Part shown: piece after piece, positions 26,835 to 36,408 of the stretch
How positions within the stretch are numbered: the first letter of the stretch is position 1
Layout: each line of letters starts with the position of its first letter
NCBI GenBank assembly: GCA_035764935.1
Contig: DASTYK010000043.1
Span: forward strand, 1-43,635
Length of the DNA stretch: 43,635 bases
DNA from: Longimicrobiales bacterium
Lineage (GTDB): Bacteria > Gemmatimonadota > Gemmatimonadetes > Longimicrobiales > RSA9
Reading direction: 5' to 3'
The notes under the pieces: model-generated
What the model saw: the letters and a program-made list of their open reading frames with translations, nothing else
Told to the model about the DNA's origin: nothing
Databases searched by the model: none
Position numbers and translations under genes: made by a program

Positions 26835-28182
26835 AATGCGAAGACGCAGCAACAATCGGACGAGCCTGCCGCTCACGCTCCCACAGCAGCAGCACCACGG
26901 CCAGCGCGATTTCGGCCGGCACGGTAGCGGCCAGGATTTCTCCGTTCTGCTGGAACAGCCCCGGCAGCACCTGTGCGATGACGCCGATGACCGCGAGCAG
27001 CGCACCGACGCCTGCTGCAATGGCCGCGGGTTGGCGCGCGCGGCGTGCGAGGAGCGCGGGCAGCAGGAGCACGGCCACGACCAGCCAGAGCGGGTTGACG
27101 GCGAACAGGTTCTCGTTGGCGAACGTCGTGGTGTGGTCGGTGAATGCCCAGAGTGAGCCGATGATCGTGCCCAGCACCCCGACGGCGAATGTCCAGAGGA
27201 AGGCGAGGGCGGCGAGGGCGATCCGGGCGGCTGTACTGCGCCCCGCGACATGGCCGAGTCCCAGGAACAGAACGGCGAACAGGACGCCGATGCCCAGGAA
27301 GATGCCCAGTCGCTCGGGTGGCGCCGTAGGCTCGGGCTCGCGCATGGCCTGGTGCCAGGTTTCCTGCGCCAGCACGAGCGGGCCGGTCGAGCCGTCGACG
27401 CGCTCGATCTCGATGCGGCTGACCGCATCGCGCAGCTCCATCGGGATGAATGCGGCTTCCCACTCGGTGAGCGGCACGTCGGTCGGCTGGCCGAGCGCGA
27501 GCATCAGGCCGGCATGAGGCGCGGGGTCGTGTGCGAGCAGGCGCAGCGAATGGGAGCGAAACGTTTCGCCTGTCGTGTCCGCCTCGAGCTGCCGGCGGAG
27601 CTGGCCGCCGAGCACGCGGTTCAGGGCGTCGCGCACGCGGGTGGAGCAGTTGTCGCGGAACGGGTCGTAGAGATACTCGGCGTTTGCGGGCTGTGCGTTC
27701 CACTCGAGGAAGCGCGCCATCTCGTACTTCTGGCCGGGTGTGAGTGCGAGCTCCTGCGCGACGACCTCGCGGTTGCGCAGCTCGTACTCGCGCAGCATCC
27801 GGGTCCCGTCGAGCGGCGCCATCCAGTAGAGCATGCGCCCCTGCAGCAACCTTCCGACGAAGCCGGGTTGATCGAAGGAGAACATGCCGTAGTTGTACGC
27901 GACGTCGATGCCGCGCGTGCTGTCGCGCAGCAGGATCGCGTTGTGGCCGAACCGCTCCCATACCGCGTCGCCGGGTCCCATTGTGAGCAGGTAGACGCGC
28001 AGCGAGCCCCAGGCGTCCAGCCGTGCGCGCGGATCATCGGCAGGTGTGCTGTCCGGTGCGGGCACGCCGGCCTCCGCGGCCTCGCCGGTATCGCGCACCT
28101 GCGCCGCAGCGGGCGCGACGGCCGCAATGAGCACCGCCGCCGTGCCTGCGAACATCCACTTCATCATGCCGGCTCCGCTCAT
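26830..28182 (-). CDS. DUF4105 (Lnb N-terminal periplasmic) membrane protein
   Basis: The 450-aa protein has a signal peptide (ending APAAAQ, about residue 28), then a DUF4105 domain with the conserved blocks VYLLTMGPGDAVWERFGHNAI and YDPFRDNCSTRVRDALN. The His and Cys of these blocks recall a papain/NlpC-like pair. The last third holds about five membrane helices (for example IFLGIGVLFAVLFLGLGHVAG). DUF4105 proteins are envelope proteins of unknown activity. I start at ATG 28182 because it overlaps the M28 stop codon (ATGA); ATG 28167, with GGAG upstream, is an equal alternative. It is the distal gene of an M28-DUF4105 pair. Confidence 0.83.
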   Translation of the reverse strand: MSGAGMMKWMFAGTAAVLIAAVAPAAAQVRDTGEAAEAGVPAPDSTPADDPRARLDAWGSLRVYLLTMGPGDAVWERFGHNAILLRDSTRGIDVAYNYGMFSFDQPGFVGRLLQGRMLYWMAPLDGTRMLREYELRNREVVAQELALTPGQKYEMARFLEWNAQPANAEYLYDPFRDNCSTRVRDALNRVLGGQLRRQLEADTTGETFRSHSLRLLAHDPAPHAGLMLALGQPTDVPLTEWEAAFIPMELRDAVSRIEIERVDGSTGPLVLAQETWHQAMREPEPTAPPERLGIFLGIGVLFAVLFLGLGHVAGRSTAARIALAALAFLWTFAVGVLGTIIGSLWAFTDHTTTFANENLFAVNPLWLVVAVLLLPALLARRARQPAAIAAGVGALLAVIGVIAQVLPGLFQQNGEILAATVPAEIALAVVLLLWERERQARPIVAASSHF

Positions 28183-29555
28183 TCCTGCGGTGCCCGCGGC
28201 AGCGGCTCCGGCAGCTCGGCCACGGCGTACGCCATCACCGCGAGCGACGCGACGCACTCCAGGAACTCGCGCATGTCGAGCTTGTCGATGGTGTCGGCAT
28301 CGGTGTGGTGGTACCAGAAATAGCGGCTGCCTTCGACGTCGAGTCCCATGCCGGGCACGCCGAGCCGCATGATCGGACCGATGTCGGCGCCGCCGCCGCC
28401 GCGCGTGATCTCGCCCGCGTCGATGCGTTCCAGCAGCGACCCGATCGCGGATACGATCGCGAACGCCTCGTCGCTGCCCGTGAAGCCGTACCCGAGCGGC
28501 TTGAACACGCCAGCGTCGGACTCGATCGCGAGCACGTGGTTGTCGAGCTCGTCGCGGTGCGCGTCGCGGTATGCGTTTCCGCCGCGCAGCCCGTTCTCCT
28601 CGTTGGTCCAGCCGACCACGCGCACCGTGCGACGGGGACGCAGCCCCAGCTCCTTCATGAGGCGCACCGCTTCCCATGCGGCCACGACGCCGCCCGCATC
28701 ATCCATTGCGCCCTGCCCGACATCCCACGAGTCCGTATGTCCGCCGAGCACGACGATCTCGTCCGGGAACTCGCGACCGCGCAGCTCGGCAATCACGTTC
28801 TTCGACTCCGCGTCCGGCAGCGTCTGCGCGCTCATCCTGAGTGTCACGACCACGCGCTCACCCTGGTCCTGCAGCCGGTGCAGCAGCATCGCGTCCTCGA
28901 CCGTGATGGCCGCGTGCGGGATGCGCGGTACGTCGTCGCTGTATGCCATGCCGCCCGTGTGCGGCGTCTTCATCGAGAATGGCGTGACGGACCGGATCAG
29001 CGACGCGACCGCGCCCACGCGCGCCGCGGCGATCGCACCCTGCGAGCGGTAGCGTACCGTTTCGCCGTACGTCGTGAACGGGGCGTCGAACAGGACGATC
29101 CTGCCGCGTGCGTCGGCAGCGCGCTGCTCCAGCTCGTCGAAGCTGCTCACGACCAGCACTTCGGCGGTGATCCCCTCGGGTGGCGTCGCAACACTGCCGC
29201 CGAGCCCCAGCATCGGCAGCTCCTGCTGCCGCGGCTCGATCAGCGCTGCCGATTCTTCGCCCCGAACCCAGTGCGGCACCATGACCGGCTCGCCGCGTAC
29301 GTTCTCGAGTCCGTCCTGCTCCATCTCCGCGAGGATCCAGTCATGGGCGGCCTCGAGCGAGGCGCTGCCGCTGAACCGGCTGCCGAAGCGGTCGACGAAG
29401 TGCGTCAGCCGCTCCCATGCCGCGGTGTCGGCCAGTGCGGCATCGATGAGCCGATCGGCTGCCGGCCGGAGTGCGGCGACCGCATCCTGTTGTGCAGTGG
29501 CGGGCACAGCCAGGAACGCGAGTGCGCCGGCAGCAAGAAGGACAGGACGTCGCAT
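28179..29555 (-). CDS. M28-family zinc metallopeptidase (carboxypeptidase Q-like)
   Basis: The 458-aa product has a signal peptide (MRRPVLLAAGALAFLAVPATAQ), a PA-like insertion (about 120-235) and an M28 catalytic domain. The two-zinc ligands are visible: His273 in GGHTDSW, bridging Asp285 in MDDAGG, general base Glu319 and ligand Glu320 in TNEENG, Asp347 in ESDAG and a His in YHHTDADT (416-417). It should be an active secreted or periplasmic amino- or dipeptidase like plasma glutamate carboxypeptidase. It is coupled to the DUF4105 gene through an ATGA overlap. A 9-bp hairpin (29579-29600) precedes its start at 29555. Confidence 0.92.
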   Translation of the reverse strand: MRRPVLLAAGALAFLAVPATAQQDAVAALRPAADRLIDAALADTAAWERLTHFVDRFGSRFSGSASLEAAHDWILAEMEQDGLENVRGEPVMVPHWVRGEESAALIEPRQQELPMLGLGGSVATPPEGITAEVLVVSSFDELEQRAADARGRIVLFDAPFTTYGETVRYRSQGAIAAARVGAVASLIRSVTPFSMKTPHTGGMAYSDDVPRIPHAAITVEDAMLLHRLQDQGERVVVTLRMSAQTLPDAESKNVIAELRGREFPDEIVVLGGHTDSWDVGQGAMDDAGGVVAAWEAVRLMKELGLRPRRTVRVVGWTNEENGLRGGNAYRDAHRDELDNHVLAIESDAGVFKPLGYGFTGSDEAFAIVSAIGSLLERIDAGEITRGGGGADIGPIMRLGVPGMGLDVEGSRYFWYHHTDADTIDKLDMREFLECVASLAVMAYAVAELPEPLPRAPQE

Positions 29556-29578
29556 GGCGCTTTCCGTGTTGCGGGTCA

Positions 29579-29600
29579 GGCCGGCGCTCGTGCGCCGGCC
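29579..29600. terminator. Strong 9-bp hairpin between cytochrome and M28 genes
   Basis: GGCCGGCGC (29579-29587) pairs perfectly with 29592-29600 around a TCGT loop. It lies 82 bases after the cytochrome stop and 24 bases before the M28 start on the minus strand. No T-run follows, so it may be an attenuating leader structure or a terminator. Confidence 0.5.
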
Positions 29601-29681
29601 GCCGGATTATGCGGAAGCTGCCATGCAGACGCCAGCGCGCGCGGGGCGGCCGCGCGCTGCGGGAAGGTATCCGGACGTTGC

Positions 29682-30125
29682 CTACTTCTGTGACAGATTG
29701 TGCACGTACGCGGCGACGGCCCGGACCTCGTCTGCCGAAAGTCTTGCCCCGCCCATGGGGGGCATCGGAGCCGGGTGCTTCTTCGGCTTCGCGACGCCCG
29801 CCTTGATGATCGACTCGATGCCGGCCAGCGAGCCGTCCGTGTTCAGCCACTCGGCGTCGGTGAGATCCGGCGCGAGCGGCGTCCCCTTCGCGTTCACGCC
29901 GTGGCAGGTGTAGCAGTTCCCTTTGCCGGTGAAGATCTTCTGCCCCTGCTGCGGATCCTGCACCGCCACGGGCGCGGCCATGGCCACACCGCCGGGCATG
30001 ATCATGTCAGCCGGTGCATGCGCCGCGGCCACGGTGTCGGGAGCGTACTGCGAGCAGGCAAGCGTCGCCGCAAACAGAACGGCGACGCCGGCCAGCATCC
30101 ATTCCCATGTCGCTGTGTACTTCAT
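29682..30125 (-). CDS. Small monohaem c-type cytochrome, probable lipoprotein
   Basis: The 147-aa protein has an N-terminal hydrophobic segment ending TLAC (possible lipobox Cys24), an Ala/Pro-rich linker, and a class I cytochrome c domain with haem motif CYTCH (71-75) and likely sixth ligand Met121 or Met124 in PAPMPPMGG. The C-terminal helix DEVRAVAAYVHNL is typical of cytochromes c551/c6 and cbb3 subunit III-like domains. It would carry electrons in the periplasm, tethered to a membrane. It begins eight bases after the stop of the cytochrome-porin gene, so the two are co-transcribed and probably exchange electrons. Confidence 0.88.
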   Translation of the reverse strand: MKYTATWEWMLAGVAVLFAATLACSQYAPDTVAAAHAPADMIMPGGVAMAAPVAVQDPQQGQKIFTGKGNCYTCHGVNAKGTPLAPDLTDAEWLNTDGSLAGIESIIKAGVAKPKKHPAPMPPMGGARLSADEVRAVAAYVHNLSQK

Positions 30126-30133
30126 GGCAGTTC

Positions 30134-31342
30134 TCAGAACGCAGACACGACGCCGAGCGTGATGCGGGCACGCTCACGCTCGAAATCCCACTGCGTCTCT
30201 CCGAGGATTCGTACATTGCGCGCGAGCAGCCACGTCGCCCCCAGCGCCGCGGTCTCGTAGCGGTCCAGCAGTCCGTCCTCGCCCTGGCGCACGGTAAAGA
30301 TGGGGTCGTCCGCCCAGACGCGATTGTACAGGCCCATCAGGAACCAGCGGCCGGTGGGGCCCTGGGGTCCCCAGACCAGCTCGCCCAGCACTGCGTCGAC
30401 CGTCGTCTCCTCGTCACTGTCGAGGAAGAAGGGGCGCGTGTCCGTGCGTCGCAGGAACTGGCCGTTCAGCTCGAGCTGCCCGGCCGTGAGCGTCAGGTCC
30501 GGTCCCCACACGACGACCTCGTTGGACAGGTCGCCACGATCCTCGGGGCCGTACAGCGCATACCCGCCGACGCGCAGCGGCCCGAGCGACTGCGACACGC
30601 GGCCGGCAACGGTCTTGAACGCATCTCCGTCGAAGAGCCGGTTCTCGCCCGCTTCGTCGATGCCGCGCCCGTTGACGAGCTGCAGCGTGACGTCACCGCC
30701 TTCCCAGGGGGAAGCGAACGCCATCAGGCCGCGGTCGTACGTCAGGTCGAGCCGCGTATCGCCGACGCGGACGCGGTACACGTTGTAGTCCTCGTACTCC
30801 AGGCGCAGCTCGCGCTTGAACAGCGGGTCCGACAGCTGGAACTGCCCGACGATCAGTGCCACGCCGCTGCCGAACAGGTCGGTGAACTGGATGTAGGCAT
30901 CCTCGAGTCCCGCGACTGCACCGCGCTCCGACATGAAGAAGTACAGGTAGTAGCTCACGTTCTTCGCGATCGGCATTCCGGACAGCAGCTTGACGCCGTA
31001 CGGCGTCTGGAAATCGGCGCGGGCGTCCAGGTCGTCACTGCCGGTCACCACCTGCGCGAACAGGTCGAGCCGCACTGCCAGCGGCAGGCTCTCCGCCAGC
31101 ACGAGCAGCGGGTCCCCCGTGTTGATCGTGTCGGTCGGCACCTCGCCGGGCGCCATCTGGAAGCCGTTGCCCGCGAACGCCTCGCCGAACTCCGTGAGTC
31201 GCGGTGCGGGCGCGTGGCAGAGCGAGCAGGTTACGCGGTAGCGTCGCGCGAACGCCGGGATCGCCGCTGCGGGCGCTACCGAGGTGAACAGGAGTGCGGC
31301 GGCGCCGCTCAGAACGACCAGGCCCTTCAGGCCGGCACGCAT
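30134..31342 (-). CDS. Cyc2-like fused cytochrome-porin
   Basis: The 402-aa protein has a signal peptide (about 1-27, ending APAAA), then the N-terminal haem segment IPAFARRYRVTCSLCHAPAP (28-47; haem motif C39-x-x-C42-H43) followed by LTEFGEAFAGNGFQM. The rest consists of alternating beta strands ending in VVSAF, the profile of an outer-membrane porin. A PxFAR...CxxCH...P.L..FG segment in front of a 16-strand porin is the design of Cyc2, the outer-membrane Fe(II) oxidase, and of a wider set of uncharacterised relatives. ATG 31342 has GAGGAGG four to five bases upstream. The next gene encodes a cytochrome c. The electron donor or acceptor is unknown. Confidence 0.8.
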   Translation of the reverse strand: MRAGLKGLVVLSGAAALLFTSVAPAAAIPAFARRYRVTCSLCHAPAPRLTEFGEAFAGNGFQMAPGEVPTDTINTGDPLLVLAESLPLAVRLDLFAQVVTGSDDLDARADFQTPYGVKLLSGMPIAKNVSYYLYFFMSERGAVAGLEDAYIQFTDLFGSGVALIVGQFQLSDPLFKRELRLEYEDYNVYRVRVGDTRLDLTYDRGLMAFASPWEGGDVTLQLVNGRGIDEAGENRLFDGDAFKTVAGRVSQSLGPLRVGGYALYGPEDRGDLSNEVVVWGPDLTLTAGQLELNGQFLRRTDTRPFFLDSDEETTVDAVLGELVWGPQGPTGRWFLMGLYNRVWADDPIFTVRQGEDGLLDRYETAALGATWLLARNVRILGETQWDFERERARITLGVVSAF

Positions 31343-31350
31343 GGGCCCTC

Positions 31351-31381
31351 CTCGCATGAGAATCCACCCTCAACATGCGAG
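31351..31381 (-). promoter_or_regulatory. Inverted repeat over the ribosome site of the cytochrome-porin gene
   Basis: CTCGCATG (31351-31358) and CATGCGAG (31374-31381) form a perfect 8-bp dyad with a 15-base spacer, 9-39 bases upstream of the ATG at 31342. The proximal arm contains the first part of the GAGGAGG ribosome site. It could be an operator or an RNA hairpin that limits ribosome access. Confidence 0.45.
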
Positions 31382-31433
31382 CTGCGTCCGGCGGTCCTAT
31401 CGGAGAAGTCCCGCGCCGGTGACGGGGGAATCC

Positions 31434-32297
31434 CTACCGCCGCACGGCTCCCCCCTGTTCGTGCAGATGCTCGCGGAAGAACTGGATCGTCAGCGGCCAG
31501 GCCTGCCGCGTCGCCTCCGCGTTGGCGCCCTCCTGGCCGCTCTGCTGACGCAGGAAACCGTGCCCGGCACCATCGAAGACGTGCACGTCGTAGGTCTTCC
31601 CCAGCGCCTCCATCGTCCGCTGCGCCGCGGGGATCGTCGCGTTCACGCGCTCATCATTGCCGCCATACAGCCCGAGCACGGGAGCCTCGATCCGGCCCAG
31701 GAGTGTCGTGTCCGGCGACGAGCCGTAATACACGACCGCCGCATCGACCTCGTCCGACTCGACGGCATGCCGGAACGACGTCGAGCCGCCCCAGCAGTAG
31801 CCGACGATGCCGTAGCGGTCGGTCGCCGCCGGCAGTGCCATGCCCCACTCTGCGACTGCCGAGAGCTGCCGGTGGACGTCGGCCGCATCCAGCGTGCGGA
31901 TCTGCTGAGTCGCCTGCTGCCGGTCCGGCTCGCCGTTGCTGTCCACCGGCACGCTCTTCATCGTGAGCAGGTCGGGCGCGATCGCGATGAAGCCGTCGGC
32001 GGCCAGCTGGTCGGCAACCGCACGCACCCAGTTCGTCAAACCATAGATCTCGTGCACGACCAGGACGACCGGAGCCGGCTCCGACGTCTCCGGGTAGACG
32101 ACCCAGGCACGCACCGAGTCGTTCTCACTGGTCCGTACGACGCTCCACTCCGCGTGTCGCGGCGAGCTGTTCAGCCGGTCCAGCGCCGACTCCGCATCCG
32201 GAGGCAGCGGATCCTGTGCGGCGGTGGGCGTCGTGCTCGCGCAGCCGCAGGCAAGCAGCAGGACAAGCGGGCCAATGAGACGATCGCGGACAGGCAT
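31434..32297 (-). CDS. Dienelactone hydrolase-family lipoprotein
   Basis: The 287-aa product has a lipoprotein-type signal (MPVRDRLIGPLVLLLACGC, Cys17 or Cys19). The alpha/beta hydrolase that follows has the dienelactone hydrolase triad: nucleophile Cys168 in GYCWGG, Asp215 in GGNDERV and His246 in GAGHGF. The early VVLVVHEIYGLTNW block is also a family hallmark. Classical enzymes are cytosolic and open lactone rings in aromatic degradation; exported versions like this are common and uncharacterised. AGGAGG lies five bases upstream of ATG 32297. It is divergent from the dipeptidase gene at 32471. Confidence 0.88.
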   Translation of the reverse strand: MPVRDRLIGPLVLLLACGCASTTPTAAQDPLPPDAESALDRLNSSPRHAEWSVVRTSENDSVRAWVVYPETSEPAPVVLVVHEIYGLTNWVRAVADQLAADGFIAIAPDLLTMKSVPVDSNGEPDRQQATQQIRTLDAADVHRQLSAVAEWGMALPAATDRYGIVGYCWGGSTSFRHAVESDEVDAAVVYYGSSPDTTLLGRIEAPVLGLYGGNDERVNATIPAAQRTMEALGKTYDVHVFDGAGHGFLRQQSGQEGANAEATRQAWPLTIQFFREHLHEQGGAVRR

Positions 32298-32470
32298 GGG
32301 GGCCTCCTGGGGGATCCGGCCAGCGGTGCGCGGGCCGCGCGACGTTCTCAGCGTAGACGGACGGGTGAGCCGCCGCAACGCCGGGACACTGTCGTTGTTG
32401 CGACCGGCCGCGCGACGGGGCAATATGCGGACCTGATTCCCTCACACACCTCGAAACGCCGGACGGACCG

Positions 32471-33667
32471 ATGAAGCCCATCCTGGCCCTGAGCCTGCTC
32501 CTCTCCGCCGCCTGCGCGTCGGCACAGCAGCCGCCACAGGCAGCAGACCCGCACATGCAGACGGCACTGCGCGTGCTGTCACAGACCCCGCTGTTCGACG
32601 GCCACAACGACCTGCCCTGGGCGATCCGCAACAATCGGCGGGCACCCTTCGACGTCGCCGCCTACGACCTGCGCGGCAGGACCCCGGGGCATACGGACAT
32701 CGAGCGGCTGCGCACGGGGCGTGTCGGCGCGCAGTTCTGGTCGGTCTACATCCCCTTCCGTGCGGTCGAGGAGGGCGCCGCCAAGGTTCAGCTCGAGCAG
32801 ATCGACATCGCCCAGCAGGTCTTCCAGCGCTACCCGGACGTCTTCGAGGAGACACTGACGCCGCAGGAGGTGATGCCGGCGTTCCGCAGCGGCAGGATCG
32901 CGTCCGTCATGGGCATGGAGGGCGGTCACGCGATCGAGAACTCGCTGGGCGCACTCCGCTCGTTCTTCGACCTGGGCGCGCGCTACATGACGCTCACCCA
33001 CTCCAACAACATCGACTGGGCCGACTCCTGCTGCGAACCGCCGCAGCACGGCGGACTGACCGAGTTCGGCAAGGAAGTCGTCCGCGAGATGAACCGGCTC
33101 GGCATGCTGGTCGACCTTTCGCACACCTCGCCGGAGACGATGAACGACGTGCTCGACGTCGCCGTTGCGCCCGTCATCTTCTCGCACTCCTCCGCACGCG
33201 GCGTGACAGATCACCCGCGCAACGTACCCGACGACGTGCTGCGCCGGCTGCCGCAGAACGGGGGCGTGGTCATGGTCACCTTCGTGCCCAGCTTCATCAA
33301 CACCGAGAACATGCGCTGGTCCAACCTGCCACCGGAGCAGCGCCGCACGACGCCCGAGCCGGAAACGACCATCGCCGATGTCATCCGGCACATCGAGCAC
33401 GTGCGCGACGTCGCCGGCATCGATCATGTCGGCATCGGCGCGGACTACGACGGCATCGATTCCGCTCCCGTCGGGCTGGAGGACGTCTCGACCTACCCGA
33501 GCCTGTTCGCGGAGCTGGCGCGGCGCGGCTGGTCCGAGGCGGACCTGCGCAAGCTCGCGGGCGAGAACGTGCTGCGCGCCTGGACGCAGGCTGCTGCCGT
33601 GGCCGAACGCCTGCAGAGCGAGCGCGGTCCCTCCGTCAGCACGATCGAGGAGCTGGACGGCCGCTGA
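32471..33667 (+). CDS. M19 membrane dipeptidase
   Basis: The 398-aa protein has a signal peptide (MKPILALSLLLSAACASAQ) and the renal-dipeptidase TIM barrel. The zinc ligands are visible: DGHNDLPW (His45, Asp47), Glu150 in GMEGGHAIEN, His218 in VDLSHTSPETM and His239 in FSHSSARGVTDHPRN. It should cleave dipeptides, including D-amino acid containing ones, in the periplasm. Length and motif order are normal. No strong ribosome site precedes the ATG. A terminator hairpin follows, shared with the convergent malic enzyme gene. Confidence 0.92.
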   Translation: MKPILALSLLLSAACASAQQPPQAADPHMQTALRVLSQTPLFDGHNDLPWAIRNNRRAPFDVAAYDLRGRTPGHTDIERLRTGRVGAQFWSVYIPFRAVEEGAAKVQLEQIDIAQQVFQRYPDVFEETLTPQEVMPAFRSGRIASVMGMEGGHAIENSLGALRSFFDLGARYMTLTHSNNIDWADSCCEPPQHGGLTEFGKEVVREMNRLGMLVDLSHTSPETMNDVLDVAVAPVIFSHSSARGVTDHPRNVPDDVLRRLPQNGGVVMVTFVPSFINTENMRWSNLPPEQRRTTPEPETTIADVIRHIEHVRDVAGIDHVGIGADYDGIDSAPVGLEDVSTYPSLFAELARRGWSEADLRKLAGENVLRAWTQAAAVAERLQSERGPSVSTIEELDGR

Positions 33668-33707
33668 GCCTTCGCGCTCGTCCGCCAGAACCCGCCGCCT
33701 CAAACGA

Positions 33708-33735
33708 AACGGCCCTCGCCGGTGCGAGGGCCGTT
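33708..33735. terminator. Bidirectional terminator between dipeptidase and malic enzyme
   Basis: AACGGCCCTCGC (33708-33719) pairs perfectly with 33724-33735 around a CGGT loop. On the minus strand the stem is followed by TCGTTTG, on the plus strand by CTGCATG, so it suits the malic enzyme gene best. Confidence 0.82.
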
Positions 33736-33768
33736 CTGCATGTGCACGAAACGCGAGCGGGACGCCAG

Positions 33769-36072
33769 CTACACTTCGACCGCCCGGCGCTTCGCGGCCG
33801 CCGCGCGTCGCACGGGAACCGACGCCGTTGCTGCCGTCAGTGCCGTGATGTTCACGATCTCGTTCACCGTCGAGTAGTAGTTCAGCACGTTCACGGGGCG
33901 GTTCAGTCCCATCAGGATCGGCCCGATCACGTCAGCACCAGCCAGCCGCTGCACGAGCTTCAGCGAGATGTTGCCCGATTGCACGTTCGGGAAGATCAGC
34001 ACGTTTGCATCGCCCTTGATGCGCGAGTGCGGGAAGTTGGTCTGCGCGATCTCCGGCATGAGCGCGGTGTCCGGCGCCATCTCGCCGTCGACGACCAGGT
34101 CCGGCATCCAGCTCCGTGCGATCTGTGCCGCGTCCCGCATGCGCTGCGCAAACTCGTGATGCACGGAGCCGAAATTGCTGAACGACAGCATTGCGACGCG
34201 CGGCTCGACGTCGAAGTGGTTGCGCGCGATCGCTGCCGCACTGATCGCGATCTCCGCGAGCTCCTCCGATGACGGCTCTATGTTGACCGTCGCATCCGCG
34301 AAGAAGAGCACACGGTCGCCCACGATGACGCAGTACATGCCGGCGACCCGGCGCACGCCCTCCTTCAGCCGGATGATCTGCAGTGCGGGCCGGATCGTGT
34401 CCGGATAGGAGCGATGCAGCCCTGCGACCAGCCCGTCCGCATCCCCTCGCTCCAGCATCATGATCCCGAAATAGACCGGGTCGGACAGCAGCAGTGGCGC
34501 CTGTCTCGGCGTGACGCCGTGACGCTGCCGCAGCTCGTAGAGGCGCTGGCCGTAGCGGCGGCACAGCTCCTCGTCGCGTACGTCGACGATGGTCGCGCCA
34601 CGCAGCTCGAGGCCGAGCGCCTGCGCGCGTTCACGGATCGCATCCGGCTCACCGATCAGCACCGGCTCTGCGATCTCCTCCTCCACGATGACCTGGCACG
34701 CGCGCAGGATCTTCTCTTCCGTTGCTTCCGGGAAGACGATGCGTCGCGTCGAGGAACGTCGTGCCTGGCTGATCAGGTTGCGCACCACCTTGTGCGACGT
34801 CCCCTTGATCCTGCGCTGCAGCGCCTCCACGTACTCGTCCCAGTCCTCGATCGGCTGCCGCGCAACACCGGTTTCCACCGCAGCGCGTGCGACCGCCGGC
34901 GCAACATGGGTGAGTACGCGATCGTCGAACGGCTTCGGGATGATGTACTCGGGCCCGAATGAGAAGCGCTCTCCGCCGTATGCATCCGCGACCGAATCAG
35001 GCACGTCCTCCTTCGCCAGGTCCGCAAGCGCGCGCGCCGCGGCGATCTTCATCTCCATGTTGATCGCACGCGCCCGCACGTCCAGCGCACCACGGAAGAT
35101 GAACGGGAAGCCGAGCACGTTGTTGACCTGGTTCGGGTAGTCCGAGCGACCCGTGGCCATGATCACGTCGCGACGCGCGGCGACCGCCTCCTCGTACGTG
35201 ATCTCCGGGTCCGGGTTCGCCATTGCCATGACGATCGGCGTGTCCGCCATCGAACGGATCATCTCGCCCGTCACCGTGTTCGCCTGAGACACGCCGACGA
35301 ACACGTCAGCTTCCCTCAGCGCGTCCTCCAGTGTGCGCGCGTCGGTCCTGCGCACGTACCTCTGCTTGTACTCGTTCATCGCGTCGCCGCGACCCTCGTA
35401 CAGCACGCCCTTGCTGTCCGTCATGAGCACGTTGGCCGGGTCGACACCGAGCGCGACCATCATGTTCGCGCAGGCGATGCCCGCGGCGCCCGCACCCGCG
35501 AACACCACCTTCACCCTGTCGATCGACTTGCCGGCGATCTCGAGCGCGTTCAGCAGCGCCGCACTCGAGATGATCGCCGTGCCGTGCTGGTCGTCGTGGA
35601 AGACCGGGATGTCCATCTGCCTCTGGAGCTGCTCCTCGATGTAGAAACATTCCGGGGCGCGGATGTCCTCCAGGTTGATGCCGCCGAACGTGGGCTCCAT
35701 GAGCTTGACGGCACGGATGATCTCGTCCGGGTCCTTCGTCGCCAGCTCGATGTCGAACACGTTCACATCCGCGAATCGCTTGAAGAGCACACCCTTGCCC
35801 TCCATCACCGGCTTGCCGGCCAGCGCGCCGATGTCGCCCAGCCCGAGCACCGCAGTGCCGTTGGTCACGACAGCGACCAGGTTGCCGCGGCCGGTATAGC
35901 GGAAGGCCGCGTCCGGATCCTTCTCGATGAGGCGGCAGGGAAGCGCCACGCCGGGCGTGTAGGCGAGGGAGAGATCACGCTGCGTCATGCAGGGCTTGGA
36001 GGCGATGACCTCCAGCTTGCCCGGCCGCTGACCCTCGTGATACTCGAGTATTTCGCGCTCCTGGATCTTCAT
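33769..36072 (-). CDS. maeB: NADP-dependent malic enzyme-phosphotransacetylase (MaeB)
   Basis: The 767-aa fusion has malic enzyme at residues about 1-430 and a phosphate acetyl/butyryltransferase-like domain at about 435-767. Malic enzyme signatures include SLAYTPGVA (Tyr), EGKGVLFK (Lys), the metal ligands in GGINLEDI and HDDQHGTA, and the dinucleotide loop FAGAGAAG. The C-terminal PTA domain usually lacks transferase activity in MaeB and serves oligomerisation and acetyl-CoA inhibition. The enzyme decarboxylates malate to pyruvate and yields NADPH. ATG 36072 is the usual MaeB start; the frame upstream has no homology. Confidence 0.94.
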   Translation of the reverse strand: MKIQEREILEYHEGQRPGKLEVIASKPCMTQRDLSLAYTPGVALPCRLIEKDPDAAFRYTGRGNLVAVVTNGTAVLGLGDIGALAGKPVMEGKGVLFKRFADVNVFDIELATKDPDEIIRAVKLMEPTFGGINLEDIRAPECFYIEEQLQRQMDIPVFHDDQHGTAIISSAALLNALEIAGKSIDRVKVVFAGAGAAGIACANMMVALGVDPANVLMTDSKGVLYEGRGDAMNEYKQRYVRRTDARTLEDALREADVFVGVSQANTVTGEMIRSMADTPIVMAMANPDPEITYEEAVAARRDVIMATGRSDYPNQVNNVLGFPFIFRGALDVRARAINMEMKIAAARALADLAKEDVPDSVADAYGGERFSFGPEYIIPKPFDDRVLTHVAPAVARAAVETGVARQPIEDWDEYVEALQRRIKGTSHKVVRNLISQARRSSTRRIVFPEATEEKILRACQVIVEEEIAEPVLIGEPDAIRERAQALGLELRGATIVDVRDEELCRRYGQRLYELRQRHGVTPRQAPLLLSDPVYFGIMMLERGDADGLVAGLHRSYPDTIRPALQIIRLKEGVRRVAGMYCVIVGDRVLFFADATVNIEPSSEELAEIAISAAAIARNHFDVEPRVAMLSFSNFGSVHHEFAQRMRDAAQIARSWMPDLVVDGEMAPDTALMPEIAQTNFPHSRIKGDANVLIFPNVQSGNISLKLVQRLAGADVIGPILMGLNRPVNVLNYYSTVNEIVNITALTAATASVPVRRAAAAKRRAVEV

Positions 36073-36408
36073 GGCACATCCCGTTCTGCAGGTCCACGTC
36101 TCACGCGTGGCGGTTTCACTGTTTGTTGAGATGTCATCGTACGTCCCATCGGCGGCTGGCTCAAGCCGGATCGGCTGACCGGGCTGTGGGGAAAATACCG
36201 CGTGCCCGCCGCGGATCGGGCGCACGAGCCGTTCCAGCCGCTCACCGCGGTGCCCCGGTCGCCTGCCTGCTGAAACCTGCGTCCCGGCACGACCGCATTG
36301 ACGTGCGGGTCACGAGGATCAATCCTGTGAGGTATGCGGCACAGGTACGCCCCGGCCGCACTTCCGGAGCCCATCACCACATTTCTTCCTGTCATGGAGA
36401 GGTACAGC
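36073..36408. other. Intergenic region between divergent maeB and M16 genes
   Basis: This 336-base stretch must carry the divergent promoters. I find no gene, clear -35/-10 pair or hairpin. The GGAGAGG ribosome site of the M16 gene lies at its end (36397-36403). Confidence 0.4.
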
